Below, piece after piece: positions 22,911-34,935 of a stretch of 64,000 nucleotides of DNA; within the stretch, counting starts at the first letter, position 1, and every line of letters starts with the position of its first letter. Origin of the DNA: Quillaja saponaria (Eukaryota > Streptophyta > Magnoliopsida > Fabales > Quillajaceae); contig CM055618.1 in the NCBI GenBank assembly GCA_029379385.1, forward strand, positions 5,838,134 through 5,902,133, given 5' to 3'. Both the position numbers and the translations under genes were made by a program. A model generated the notes under the pieces. The model did no database searches. It saw only the letters and a list, made by a program, of their open reading frames with translations, and had not been told where the DNA came from.

Positions 22911-25900
22911 ATGAGAAAATTTATCTTTTCCATGTCTTTCTCTTCTTTTCCATCAACCTGCTTCTCAGGATTCATAGCCCTCCTCATCATTTTGTTATTC
23001 CAAGACACTTGCCATGCTAAAGAAACTACTGATTACTGTGCCCCTTCTTCCTGTGGCAAACTAGAGAACATAAGCTATCCCTTCAGACTTAAAGGCGACA
23101 ACCGGAAAAACCGTGGTGATCAGAGATATGAATTGGCTTGTGAAAGCAATGTCACGGTGTTATATTTGTCTCCAGGAAGATACTATGTACAGGCAATCAA
23201 TTATGGAAACTACACAATTCGTCTCGTTGATCCAGGTGTTCACAATCAGGAATCTGATTGCTCCTCTGTGCCTCATAATTTCGCACGCAAGAATAGCTTT
23301 TACAATTATTTTAATCCATACGTTTCTGATCAAAAGGTGGTCGGAATATATGGAAATGATCAGTGGATGCAATTGCTGACACCTATAATTTACTTGAGCT
23401 GTACAAATCCAGTTCTTGATGATGCTCGTTACGTGGATACCTCTCCCTTCATCAGAGGGAACTCCGACTCTAAAGGGCATACCTATGCAATTCTGGAGCA
23501 GTTGGATGCTAAGGACTTGAAAGTTGGGTGCAAAGTGAAACTAATTGCTTTGACATTCTGGGAGTGGTGGGTGGGCAAATTCCTACACTGACGTTCACAA
23601 GGGATTAGTTTATGGGTTTGAGCTGTCTTGGATGGGTGGGGTTTGGGAAAAATATTGCGGAAAATCGGCTACATGCTCCTTCAATATTACCAGCAACCTG
23701 ATTCAATGTGAGGAGCCATTATGTACATCTCCTAGTTATGGTCTCGGCGGGAGAGAGTTTTCCTATAACGGCTGCGGTAAGATTCCAAAAGAGAATTAAT
23801 AAACTTATGCTCATATTATAATGGTCAAGGAGTTTCGCTTATCTCAGAGGTGAGGATCCTCTCTTCAGCTTCATCCTTCACTATTTGTTCATAAGTTTTT
23901 CATTTGATGGCGTGATATTCAACTTTAATGTACAACTAGCATGTAGCCATGACAAAGCCATAAGTTTGGATTTAAAAATTAAATTAAATTTTATAATAGA
24001 AAAATTAAAAGTATATATTACATCAAGCTCAATTAAATTTTACAAAAGAAAAATTAAAAGTATATTACATCAAGCTCCATGAAGATAAGGCTATTTCATC
24101 CCTCTCCCTCTCCTCGTCTTAATGTCATTCTCTCTTACTCACACAGACAACCCTGGATATCTACCAAAGCTCTGAAGACCAAATACTTGAGAATCAAGAT
24201 GAAACCTATTTCATCTCTCTTTGTCAAGAGTCTAGCTAGGCGTCTTCAAATTTGTTTTTTGGTCTCACCTTCTCATGCAACTGCAAACCATGTGACTCAA
24301 ACTTCTTGAGAATGTTCTTTGTTCCATTTTTTTTTCTTCCTTTAGCAGGGGCGATGAAGCAATTTCTTTCATTAAGACAATAACCAAGCATGAAACCTGC
24401 ACAAATGAAACATGTGTAAGGCCAAGTTTAAGTTGTCCTCTTCCAATTTAGGCTGTATAAACTAGAAACAAAATTGAAAGATTGGATTTCTAATGTGGTC
24501 TTGGTGGGGGCATATATTATATTAAAGGTTGTTATAAAAACTATCAACACCTTCCATAGAAACAACTGGAACTCCTAGTAGCATATCACTCTAACCTCTA
24601 ATAAAACCAGCAATGGTGTTAAAAAAGGACGAAAGTGCTTGCCATCTGTTTCTCTAGTAGGTAAGTACACATGTTGTATCATTGACAGCCTGATTACCCT
24701 ATAGTAAACGGAAAAACAACACATTTACTACTAGTTCATCACATTTCAAAGCTTTTTAACCAAAGATTGAAGCTTCATCTATAGAATTCTCCACCAAACA
24801 CAAGTCCAATGGAAGTCTTTCTCCTGTCCCACCAAAACTGATGGACCCTGATTCTGTTGATGTGCATGCGAATACAAAATGGCATCAACATTAGACAGGC
24901 TCATATTCAACCTTCCACTTGAAGATGCAGTACTTAAGTGTCAAACTTTGGCTCAAAGAGACAAATTGAGAGCATTGAAAGACATTAGCCTGCTTAAAAA
25001 CATTATTTCTAATCAATTTCTCATTGCACTACACATTCTTTCAATGTTGCCAATTTCAACCATCCAATGGTTGGATCTGGGTAAACACTTTCCAGACCAT
25101 GGAAACCAAGCTCCATGAACTTCAACCAAACTAACTGGATCCTATCCTGCTGTTCCACCTTAGTTCCTGAACAGTACAAATCCAAAATAAAAAACTGAAG
25201 TTAAAGCGATACGTGAATACAAGAAACAAAACCAGAAAAAGGAGAAATAGAAAAGTGGCTACCAATACTGAAGCTCGATCAATATCACTGCACTGGGGGG
25301 AGAAGAAATGAATCATTGGAAAAGAATCAAATGAGATTTACCCTTTACCTATTTACCTTCACAAATACACCAAACTTAACTAATACGGAGAGCCGACCAT
25401 ACTTCTCTCAGATACAACAAATACATTTCCAAGGAGTTTTGTGTGTAAATTCACATCTCTTGATCAAAATTTGGAAAACAACGTTTTACAACTATAGATA
25501 CTTTTTAGTTGTTCCTTTGGAGATGGAAAACAAAAAAAAAAAAAAAATTCCACAACTAAACAGGCCCTAAGTTCTACATGTTGGAGAACCTGATGGCAAA
25601 TAACCCAAGTAAATGCACACAACATTTGTCCTTTTACAAATTAGCTGAAGATAATTTTAGCATGCAAGAACTATAATTGTAAAGAAGTACAAGGAAAAGA
25701 AATTAGAATGCTTAACACCATGCTTTGAATGGGAAGCCCAGAGCCTGGGTATCTGGTACTAAAAAGAGAAAGAGAGAAACTGTATCACTACAAAGGACGG
25801 TTAAACTTGTCATCCCTCCCTCGAAGTGAAAAATAAATAAATAAAAGGCGATGTCTATAAGCATAGAGGAAAGTTCTTCCGTGGTCCACTAATAAAAATG

Positions 25901-27580
25901 GTTGGTCCCAGATAGTGGAGCTACAACCCTATTAGTTATACTTTACTCCGAGGATGTAACATTACCCTAAATAAATAGAATTGACAAAATTAGAAAATTG
26001 AAATAGAAAATTATTTATTTAGTGACACTCTGTAATTGTTCATTTCACTTGTATATGAATTTCTCCTTTTCATAATTTTGATTGTTGACTTTTGTAAATT
26101 TTCTTGCAGAATATTTTAGTGGTCTTATAGATGGTAAGATTTTGTACCTTACATCCCTAATAAATATATTTTTCATTTTTCTTAATTTTTTGTTTGCCTT
26201 CTCACTTCCATGCACAGAGCTTTTACCAGATAAATCAAGTTTTGATAGCATTTAAATGTGGAAATAGGATGAAGATAATTTAACAAAATAATCAAAAGCC
26301 ATCCACTGGAACATTTAGGATATAGATAATTATATTTCTCATTGCACTTTGGTGAAATACCCACAGAGGACTATATATTAAAGGATACGGTGCAACTGGA
26401 CCATTGCACTCTGGAAGAGATGCAGGGCTGTATACAGGACGTTATGGTGTACGGCCATACATAGCAACCAGATTTCTGCTTGGAATGTCATTTTTAATAG
26501 CACTCTTGATCTATAAATGGAGAAGAAGACATTTATCAGAACTTCACACCAATAAGGTACTCCTACAAAGAAATTAAGACAATGACTGGAGGTTTCAAGG
26601 ACAAGTTGGGTGAAGGAGGCTTTGGCTGTGTGTATAAAGGAAAGCTAAGAAGTGGGCCTTATGTAGCAGTAAAGATGTTGAGTAAATCCAAAACTAACGG
26701 GCAAGATTTTATAAGTGAAGTCGCAACCATTGGAAGGATACACCATGTCAATGTGGTTCAACTTGTTGGCTTTTGTGTTGAGGGAACAAAGCGTGCTCTT
26801 GTGTATTAATTCATGCCTAATGGGTCCCTTGATAAGTACATTTTCTCCGGAGAAGGAACTATTCCCTTAGGTTGCAAGAAAATATATGAGATATCTCTTG
26901 AAGTGGCAGGTGGGATCAAGTATCTACATAAAGGCTGTGGTATGCAAATTTTGCATTTTGATATCAAGCCTCACAACTTTCTTCTTGATGAAAACTTCAC
27001 CCCAAAGGTTTCTGACTTTGGACTAGCAAAGATTTATCCTGCAGATGATAGTATTGTTTCTGTAACTGCAGCAAGAGGAACATTAGGATACATGGCTCCT
27101 GAATTGTTTTATAAGAATATTGGGGGAGTCTCTTATAAGGCTGATGTCTATAGTTTTGGAATGTTGTTAATAGAAATGGCAAGTAGAAGGAAGAATTCCA
27201 TTGTGCCTACAGGGTGTACAACCCAAGAGTTCAGCCAGATGTACTTCCCCATTTGGGTTCATGGTCATATTATAGAGGGAAAAGACATAGAAATAGAGGA
27301 AGCCACAGATGAAGAAAAGAATATAGCAAAAAAGATGATCATTGTTGCACTATGGTGCATACAAATGAAGCCCTATAACCAACCTTCAATGAACAAAGTG
27401 GTAGACATGCTTGAAGGAGATTTTGAAAGCCTAGAAATGCCTCCAAAGCCTTTTCTATATCCGCAAGAAACACCAGTTGTGGATCATGGACTCAGCTATG
27501 ATAAGACATGTGACTCTACAGAGTCTACAAGTTCTTGTGGTTCAACTATAAATGAGCACACACCACTGAATAGTGTATGA
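22911..27580 (+). pseudogene. LRK10-like receptor kinase, broken (plus-strand member of pair)
   Basis: Exon 1 begins at 22911 with a signal peptide (GFIALLIILLFQDTCHA) and a GUB_WAK ectodomain (CAPSSCGKLENISYPFRL). A frameshift near 23574 breaks the frame; the next frame continues with SYTDVHKGLVYGFELSWMGG and a Cys-rich stretch to a donor at about 23775 (TGCG|GTAAGA). A long intron follows. The membrane segment and kinase lie at about 26400-27580: [20 protein letters not shown], then a short deletion and frame change before [10 protein letters not shown], then [31 protein letters not shown] and APELF. A TAA at 26807-26809 replaces Glu in the VYEFMPNGS motif. The C-terminus ends at 27580 with a Ser/Thr-rich tail. 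Kinase motifs are otherwise well kept, so decay looks recent. Confidence 0.85.
23776..26400 (+). other. Long intron of the plus-strand kinase gene, with possible micro-exon
   Basis: The stretch is non-coding apart from a candidate 24-bp exon at 26110-26133, flanked by TTCTTGCAG and GTAAGA and with matching phase (1 in, 1 out). Another AG acceptor lies near 26218 but its frame soon stops. Short open frames such as 24079-24309 and 24879-25118 have no recognisable domain. A hAT-like end (AAACAGGCCCTAA, 25553-25569) may mark an inserted MITE; no partner end was confirmed. Confidence 0.4.
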
Positions 27581-28266
27581 AGTAGGAAAATACTATATAT
27601 TCTAGAGAAGGAAAGAAAAAAACAGTCAGTCAATTGATTCTCATAAAGTAAAAGCGTGTTCCATACTTCCATGTCTTATTTTGCTTTCTTTGCCATGCAC
27701 ATTACAACATCTAAGTTTTATTTTCTATGCCTAAGCTCTTCAGTAAATGGCATACATAATAGTGGACAAGAATCGTACTTTATTCCTCCCAGAATGTGAT
27801 GCATGGAATTTTCATCATTTATGCACATAAATTGAATGCAAGACTATATTTTCATGCATCTTTTTTTTTTTTTTTTCACACAAATCCCAAAACTAAGAAA
27901 CCCTAACCTAGAATTAAAATGTGAAATTTGACACAGAATGTGAAATTTGAAATCGAAATCAAAATCTGAAAGAGAATGGAATGCTTACCTAGAATTGGAG
28001 TCTTGTAATGCAGAAATCAAGTAGGACCAATGAGGGAGCAATCAAGTTCCAGTGGACCCATCACACACGTCTTCTGTTTGAGTAAAAGAGGGCACAGAAT
28101 GGTTTTCCGACTAGCTCAGGCATAGTGGACTCCGAGTCCGCAACTTGAAAGAGATGAACTTCATTTAGTTGGACTCTATGTCAGGTGGTGACTTGGTTTG
28201 CTTTTTCCTTTTTTGGGTACAAGACTACTTTGTTATTAATTTATACTATTAATCACAAGCTTTAAT
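27581..28266. other. Intergenic, no gene seen
   Basis: This stretch holds the 3' flank of the plus-strand kinase gene and a poly-T run near 27862. No coding region or repeat was recognised. Confidence 0.5.
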
Positions 28267-28275
28267 TAAAATCTA

Positions 28276-29549
28276 GGCTAAATTACAATTATAGATCCTC
28301 AAGTTAAGCGAGAAAGTCAATTTTATCCCTAACTTTCAAAACCCGACAATATCATCCCATAAATTCCAAAATCATGCAATGTAGTTCTCCTTGTCAACTC
28401 CTGTCAGTAATAAGCTAACAGAAGCTAACGTGGAAGGATGGCAGCCTATGTGTATTGCCCACGTGGATAAACATTCATATTCAGACACTAATCTCTACAA
28501 TTGTTAAGGTTTCAGAGATGGGCAGTGTTGAGATGAGACTAATATACATCTTCTAACTCCAATTTCTAATTTTCAATAAACATAAACAGAAAAGTAGAGA
28601 AAGAAAAAAAAATGGACGAGGTGTTTTTGATGGATGAATTTTTTTGATCAGTTCTGGTCTTTACTGCTGGCTGGATTGGGCGAATCATCAAAGATGAATC
28701 GCAATACTTTTGAATGGGCTTTTCAGTAATTCCTCTAAGAAGCTTCCGTAGCTTGCCAAACATCTCTGCCTTCTTCTTCCTCAGCAGCTAACAAAAATGA
28801 CAAGATGGTGGTTGAAATCAATGAAACAATCAAAAAGGATCAGATTGGGAAAATTACTACAACGTTGAATCAGTGATTCAATGCTGCCAATAAGACTCCT
28901 TCAAATATTCTTACTGATTTTGAAGAATACCAAGCTTTCCCTAAAAGCAAACACAATCTAGCTTATGATGCAATGGCCTTGACTTAGGTAAATCTTATTT
29001 TTTCTTCTAGAGATATTAGATTGCTCAGAAATTCAATGAGAGAAAGAAAAAGGAATTTTAGGGAAAGATAAACGAAGTGGATGTATGTTGGTTGTTCTTT
29101 TTTCAGCTATGAATTTTGTATTCATTTGTTTATGTTTGGCTGGTTGCTATTCATTTGTCTTGATCGAACATCCACCTATTTGATTTGAATATTAGTCCTT
29201 AATTTCAAAGATTGCACACCTCTAAAATCCTAACAATGATAGAGATTAGGATTGAAGTTTGCTGATTCATGTGAAGATAAGAGAGGGAAGAAGGAAGGAA
29301 GTAAATGTTGAGGCCATATGAGAAGCAACAATGTAATGGGTCTGAATGGAACATTTGTCCAAGTGGAAAGACACATAGGCTGTCATCCTTCCATGTCAGC
29401 TTCCATTGGCTTATTATTGATGGAAGCTGACAAGGAGGAATACATTGCATGATTTTGGAATTTACGAGGATGACATTGTTGGGTTTTGAAAGTTAGGGAC
29501 GAAACTGATTTTCTCGCTTAACTTGAGTGACCATAAGTGTAATTTAGCC
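28276..29549. mobile_element. Non-autonomous Mutator-like element, Pack-MULE candidate
   Basis: Long terminal inverted repeats of about 190 bp start with GGCTAAATTACA at the left and match the reverse complement of the right end, including shared words such as AAGTTAAGCGAGAAA and CCAAAATCATGCAATGTA. The element is flanked by an exact 9-bp direct repeat, TAAAATCTA, at 28267-28275 and 29550-29558. No transposase is present. The interior has a plus-strand stretch at about 28790-28988 that reads KMVVEINETIKKDQIGKITT and, after a TGA, FNAANKTPSNILTDFEEYQ, which looks like captured exon sequence of unknown origin. Confidence 0.8.
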
Positions 29550-29694
29550 TAAAATCTACCATCAAATGTAAAATGTGCTCATTTAATTTTTAAATACTAT
29601 TTATGGTTCAATATTAACTTTCTTAATTTTTGGTCTTCTAAAAATACTTTCTAGTTTTTCTATTAAATTTCAATAAAATACCCATAAGGCATGC

Positions 29695-29830
29695 TTCAAG
29701 TGATAAGGCATGCTTAAGGTCAGCGGTTAAGAGGTCTGCAATATCAGGGGTTCGAATCTCCAGGAAAACACTTGTGAGAAAGGCCAACCTCGAATATGAA
29801 AAGAAGAATAATTTAATATATGGTTATTAT
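29695..29830 (+). mobile_element. tRNA-derived SINE
   Basis: A box A-like GGTCAGCGGTTAAGAGGTCT (29718-29737) is followed 10 bp later by a box B-like GGGGTTCGAATCTC (29747-29760), the spacing of a tRNA-derived RNA polymerase III promoter. The tail is A/T-rich. It sits in the gap between two MULEs. Confidence 0.5.
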
Positions 29831-29984
29831 ATAACATTTTTAATCAAAAAATTAGCTAAAACATAAGAGAACACCATAAGGGTGTTTAGGCTTTAGTATA
29901 GATAGATAGATAAATTCTTATAATAATAAAAATTTATATATTGGAATAATATATTATTGGAAGATAAAGATGCTTTGTTTAGTT

Positions 29985-29993
29985 TTCTATTTT
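29985..29993. repeat. Target-site duplication, left, of the large MULE
   Basis: TTCTATTTT here matches CTCTATTTT at 34936-34944 in eight of nine positions, the size expected for Mutator insertions. Confidence 0.65.
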
Positions 29994-30290
29994 GAGTAAA
30001 GTACACTTTACCCCTTCCCCTGTGGTTGGACTTATTCCCAAACGCGTGCACGTGGTTCATTTCTCCAAAACTACCCCCCTGAAGTTTGGACCAAATTGTC
30101 TTTTGACGGATTCTCTCAAACTTAACCATTTACACGCACATGTAGAGCATGTGAGTGTACCGTTAGAACAAACACGGTCTGAGACACCTTGAACCCTCAA
30201 ATCCCTAATTTTCCCCCAATTCTTCAAATCCCAAAATTTTCAAATCCCCAATACTTAAAATATGCCTTACTTCATTCCCTTCTATCCTCC

Positions 30291-30900
30291 ATGGCTGATA
30301 GATCACTTGGGTCTAGTTTTTCTATAGCTTATGAAGCAACAAAAGTTTCAAGGGTTTCAAGAAATTTGGATTCAGACAATAAGATGAAAATTTGTTATTG
30401 TGGTGAGATTTCTCCATTGAAGACTGCTTGGACAAAAAAAAAATGTAGGAAGAAGATTTTATGGTTGTGGAAAGTTTGGGATAAGAGTTTTGATTTCATA
30501 AATTTAGGATTTTAGCTGATTTTTTATTTTAGTTTACTAACTCTTGATCTTTTTTATATAATAGAGATCAAAACCCTGCAGTTTTTTTAAATGGTTTGAT
30601 CCTGAAATTTGTAGTCGTGGGATTGAAGTTAAAAAAGAACACATTCAAAGGAATAATGCATTACAATAAGAGTTTGAAAAAATTTGTGAAGATTATGAAA
30701 AAATAAGGAAAAACTTGGTTGCTATTGTTGCATCATATGACCTTGTAGCTGAAATGAATAGTGAGAAAGCTGCAAAGGCCTTCAAATCCCTTCAAGAAGC
30801 TGAAGTTAAAGGAAAAAAATTATGTAAATTGTCATTTTTGACATGGATTATAATTGTAGGTTATGTTTTTGTCAAAACTGTTAATGTGAGGGACATGTAA
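30291..30900 (+). pseudogene. GRF zinc finger, coiled-coil, membrane-segment protein remnant in MULE
   Basis: The start ATG at 30291 opens a Ser-rich N-terminus followed by ICYCGEISPLKTAWT. After an A-run at about 30428-30437 the frame shifts by one, giving GRRFYGCGKFG. A likely intron ends with the acceptor ATAG at 30561-30564. The next exon begins RSKPCSFFKWFDPEICSRG. Together these give the C-x-C, Arg-Phe-x-x-C and C-x-F-F-x-W pattern of a GRF zinc finger. Downstream are a TAA within the coiled-coil region (LQ*EFEK), a long Glu/Lys/Ala helix and a hydrophobic membrane segment (LSFLTWIIIVGYVFV) near the C-terminus, with the stop at 30898-30900. Small plant proteins with this architecture are common, but their role is unknown. 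Finding one inside MULE ends, convergent to the transposase, is notable. Confidence 0.65.
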
Positions 30901-31616
30901 ATTGTTAAAATTGATGGTTAAAAATCAGATATAGTGAGAGTGTATGGGTTAGGATTTTGACTGGTTAACCTTGATGTACTTTTTGTATAAATTCATTGTA
31001 ATACATCATAAGTTTGTATAAGATTTCAATGGTAATTAAAAAAGAGTATCAAAGCTTTCTTTTTTGTAAAACTAAGATATCTTTTTCATTATCATACTTA
31101 CATATCATTTTATCATCGATAAATGAAGGAATTAAAGAACATAGAATCATAATTGAAAGATATTGATCATTAAAACAAAATCATCATTATAACAGAGTCA
31201 TCCTTATCATTCTAAATACATAATCGAATTAGAAAACATGATCATCCTATTCATCCATAATACATAAGTCTTAGCAAAATAACCATCTATATATCATTGA
31301 TAATTTACTTAAAAAACACACATCTGCAAAAGCCATTCTCTTTCGGTTTTTTTTTTTTTTTTTTTTTTTTCACTCCCCCTTTAGTTTGCAACTTTTCTCT
31401 AACAGCTACAACATAAATTTTTGTTCTCTTATTCTGTTTTGAGACTCTTGGATAACTTGATCTTGTTTGGCTCTTTTGTAGTTGACTTGATCTTGTGTGG
31501 CTTTGTTAAGTTAGTTGTGATGGTCCACAAGTTGGTTGAGACTCTAAATTTGGTGTTTGGCTACTTTGTTCCTCATCATTTTCTTGTTTGCTTCCATGTG
31601 ATAACCTAGTAGTATA
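30901..31616. other. Between the two convergent MULE genes
   Basis: Non-coding; it includes a poly-T run at about 31349-31370 and the 3' ends of both genes. The open frame 31421-31609 has no recognisable motif. Confidence 0.45.
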
Positions 31617-34319
31617 TTAGTTTATTATTTTGAATACCAATAAACATAAGATACTTAGAATTAAAGGTTTGTAGAATATTCTGTTGTTGCTTGCTTTGTT
31701 TAGCAAGTCAGAATCCTTATGCACTGCTTCCTTACAAGACCTCTGATTATGCCTAGTTTTCTTACACCTTGCACATATAACTTGACCCCTTTTTCTTGTC
31801 ACTTTCTGTGTACTAGCATCAAGATTAGCTTCTTTGGGTTAATTCTTCTCATCTTGTCCTTTCCTCCTAGCCTTTTTGGGTATGCCAGTTAGTTTCTATG
31901 TTGAGGAGGCAGCATAGGTTGATAAGTGGTTTCTTCCTAATCATGTTGCCCTAGAACTGTAACTATGGCATATGAGTATGTTGCCAGGTATGTGTCTCTG
32001 TTGAAGTATGGATGAATATACTATTATGGTTGCTCCCTTTTTATCTGAATTACTGCAACAACATGTTTGCATGGTATTCTAGTTAGCTACCATCCTCTGC
32101 AGCCACAAGTTTGGTTATCTGCATCAATCCTAAATGATGTATCATAACAATCAACCTCAAACTTGTTATTTCTAGCATATGAATCAAAGCAATTCTTAAA
32201 GTCATTTTTTATATTCTCTAAATCTGATTGAGCTTCTGGCATAATGTTATGCTTATATTTCTCCGTTCCTATCCTTTTCACTTGAATTCTACTTATAGTT
32301 CTCCCCCTTATCCATTCAAACATATGCAAATATGGTAACTCTCTGGCCTCTAGAATAAATTTGTTCAAGATTCATTGATTTGGTTCACCAAGCAGTCACA
32401 CTTTACATATGGGTTGAAATGAGACATTGACCATTGACTTGGCTCGATAATGTCAATAATAATTATGCATTGGTAGACAAAAACAGAAAAAAAAAAAAAA
32501 TGTCATTCTTAAAAAAAAAATGTCATTAGGAGTCCTACCTTTGGTCTATCAAATATGAAAGTCCATCCCTTCTCATTGATAGAACCAGTGTTTCTCAACA
32601 GTTCATACATAAACTAAATCCATGAATCTTTGTTTTCAATTTCAACAACTGTTATTGCAATAGGAAAAATATTATCATTCACATCGCTAGCAACAACACT
32701 TAAAAGTTGGTTGCCAAATATACCCTTTAAAAAAAATCCATCCAACCCAATTAACTTCCTACAACTTGCCTTAAATCCTTCCTTCCAAGCCTTATAACAT
32801 ACATACAATCTTTGAAAATGGGGTTGTTCACCAGGTTGTGGCACAGTGGTCAATATCCTTACAAACCTCCATGTATTGTGGCAATTGTGCAACAAATCTC
32901 ACATTTTCTCATACTAATTTCTATAATCTCCCTCCCTCAATGTTGAGATTTTTTTCTTTGCTCTGTAAAGTGCTTTTATATCCATATCACACTTAAGCTG
33001 CCTTTTAACAGTTTTCTTCATGTCTTTCATCTTCCAAGTTGGAGTATCAATAAGCATATCTTCATACTTTTTACTTATGTAGGTGCTAGTCACAAGTTTA
33101 TTATCAAATATTTTAGGACACTCATATTCTGGATTCATGGTCTAAATCTGAATTATGAGCTTCCTCTATATAGGTGAAGCATGAATCCTCCAGCCACACC
33201 TATTCCTACATACTGCTGTCATTATTTTATTTGCATTTCTTACCTCTACAATGTCATAACTATTGTTTTTATTCCATTCTTTCACAGCTTCCCTAAACAC
33301 TTAAGCATTTTTGAACTTCATTCCTACTCTAAGAACAAGTTTGGCCATGTTAGTGGCTTCATTAAACTCAGGTAGCCTCTCAGTAATCTCATCATCAGAG
33401 TCTGGATCACTAAGATAGTCATATTCATCATCTACATCTGATAAGAATTCATACTTCCTTCTTTTAGCAGAAGTAGAACTTTCACCTTTCTATTCCCTTA
33501 ATGTATCAATGGCTGTATTAGACTCAAAGACAGAGTAATTACCAACATCCGACTCAAAAAAAAAATTGGTCTTTTCCCTTTGTTCTTAGTGGCAATGTTC
33601 TTCTTAATTGTACTCCTAACCTTCCTCTTGGTAGTTTTTTCTACTATTACTCTAGATTGTATCATAGCCTTTCTTTTCACATATTCTCTTACCTTAATAG
33701 TGTCACTCCTTTTCACTTCTTTTAAATATGTCATCAACTTCAGGAGCCTTTTTATGTAACCATTTTCTAAGCTTAACTGCCATGTCAATCACCCCATCAT
33801 TATCAGGAATGTTGACATCCTCTATTTCATCATCACCATTCTTACTGTCTACATTGTTACTGTCTTCTTTTCTTTCATTACTGTTAACATTCTCTGTTTC
33901 ATCATCATCATCCTCACCCTGATCATCATCCTGACCAGCACCCTCACCATCTTCCTGATTAGCACCCTCACCATCATCCTAACTAGCACTTTTACCATTT
34001 ATATTTCTTAATTTCACAAGACCAATACCCTGCTTAATATAACACAATTGTGTCCCCAGTCTTATAGTCCTGAAACATTTCTATAATTTGCTTATCTGAT
34101 TCAATAAACATTAACCCATCAGTTATACTCTTTCCTAGCTGTAAGTAATAAATGGGTGAAGGTTATAAGGTATCCTATATTAGTTCCCAACTCTTAGAAC
34201 GCCTAATAACTAATATGGTTAGGGTCTAGGTGAATCTCTATAAAACCACCTATGTATCTATTCCCACGAAGGTTAGAGAAAGTCCCTCCATGGTAAATCT
34301 CAAAGGTTAACTCAGCCAT
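31617..34319 (-). pseudogene. MuDR-type transposase remnant
   Basis: Reading starts at the ATG at 34319: MAELTFEIYHGG and GNRYIGGFIEIHLDPNH, the N-terminal domain common in plant MULE transposases, with early stops. An acidic Asp/Glu-rich linker (about 33960-33780) and basic region follow. The DNA-binding-like part is at 33138-32914. The catalytic region at about 32895-32540 has KLIGLDGFFLKGIFGNQLLS and FPIAITVVEIENKDSWI, then a stop, then NEKGWTFIFDRPK. A deletion follows, apparently removing the last part of the catalytic core, and the frame resumes at 32368 with a SWIM-type zinc finger (NQTCGCRGW). A C-terminal zinc knuckle (CARCKKTRHNQRSC) lies near 31770. The protein would bind element ends and cut and join DNA; this copy cannot. 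Confidence 0.8.
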
Positions 34320-34679
34320 AACGTATACAATAAACAAATATAGCTTATGTTACCCACTTCACATTTCAACATAGTAACACATACATTACCCATTGACAAA
34401 ACCCACCACTTCAAAATTCAACATAATAATATATACATTACCCACTAACAAAACCCACTAAGTAATTTCAACAAATATTATAATATAACCCACCAACAAA
34501 ACCCAAAATGAGTAACACAACAAGGTTTTCAAAAATCTCATATTTTAACAAACTTGTTTATTGATTTCGAAGGTCACAACCCAAATCAGAATCTGTAAAA
34601 GAAATTGAAATGCATACCTTTTGAATAAATGATTCTTCTCTTCCAACAAGATGAATCCAAATTACAGAATATGCTCACT

Positions 34680-34935
34680 TAGGGATGTGAAAAGCGACTA
34701 AAATGGGATGGATTTGAGGTATTGGGGATATAGGAATTTTGAAAATTTAAGATTTGAGGGTTCAGGGTGTCTTAGCCCGTGTTTTGTTTTAACGGTATAC
34801 TACACATGCATGTAAATGGTTAAGTTTAACAAAATCTGTCAAAAGACAATTTGGTCCAAATTACAGGGAGTGGTTTTGGACAAAATGAACCATGTGCATG
34901 CATTTGGGAATAAGTCTAACCACATGGCTTTACTC
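34680..34935. repeat. Right terminal inverted repeat of the large MULE
   Basis: This is the reverse complement of the left end (29994-30260), with scattered mismatches and one gap of about 16 bp near the tip. The TSD copy follows at 34936-34944. Confidence 0.75.

Larger units (their letters stand above)
29994..34935. mobile_element. Mutator-like element with transposase and a second GRF zinc-finger gene
   Basis: The element has long terminal inverted repeats (left about 29994-30260, right about 34680-34935) starting with GAGTAAAG and sharing GACTTATTCCCAAA and CCAAATTGTCTTTTGAC, with a short deletion in the right copy. It is flanked by a near-perfect 9-bp TSD. Inside are a minus-strand MuDR-type transposase remnant (31617-34319) and a plus-strand gene remnant (30291-30900), facing each other. 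Both genes carry stops or frameshifts, so the copy is not autonomous. Confidence 0.85.

Noticed and set aside
23113..23480. Open frames overlapping exon 1 of the plus-strand kinase
   Set aside because: Shadows of the GUB_WAK ectodomain frame.
24879..25118. Possible small gene in the kinase intron
   Set aside because: Open for 79 codons but no recognisable motif, no clear promoter, and it lies in an intron.
29718..29760. True tRNA gene
   Set aside because: Boxes A and B are present, but flanks do not pair as an acceptor stem; SINE preferred.
33728..33922. Ser/Leu-rich plus-strand open frame
   Set aside because: It is the reverse of the acidic linker of the transposase on the other strand.
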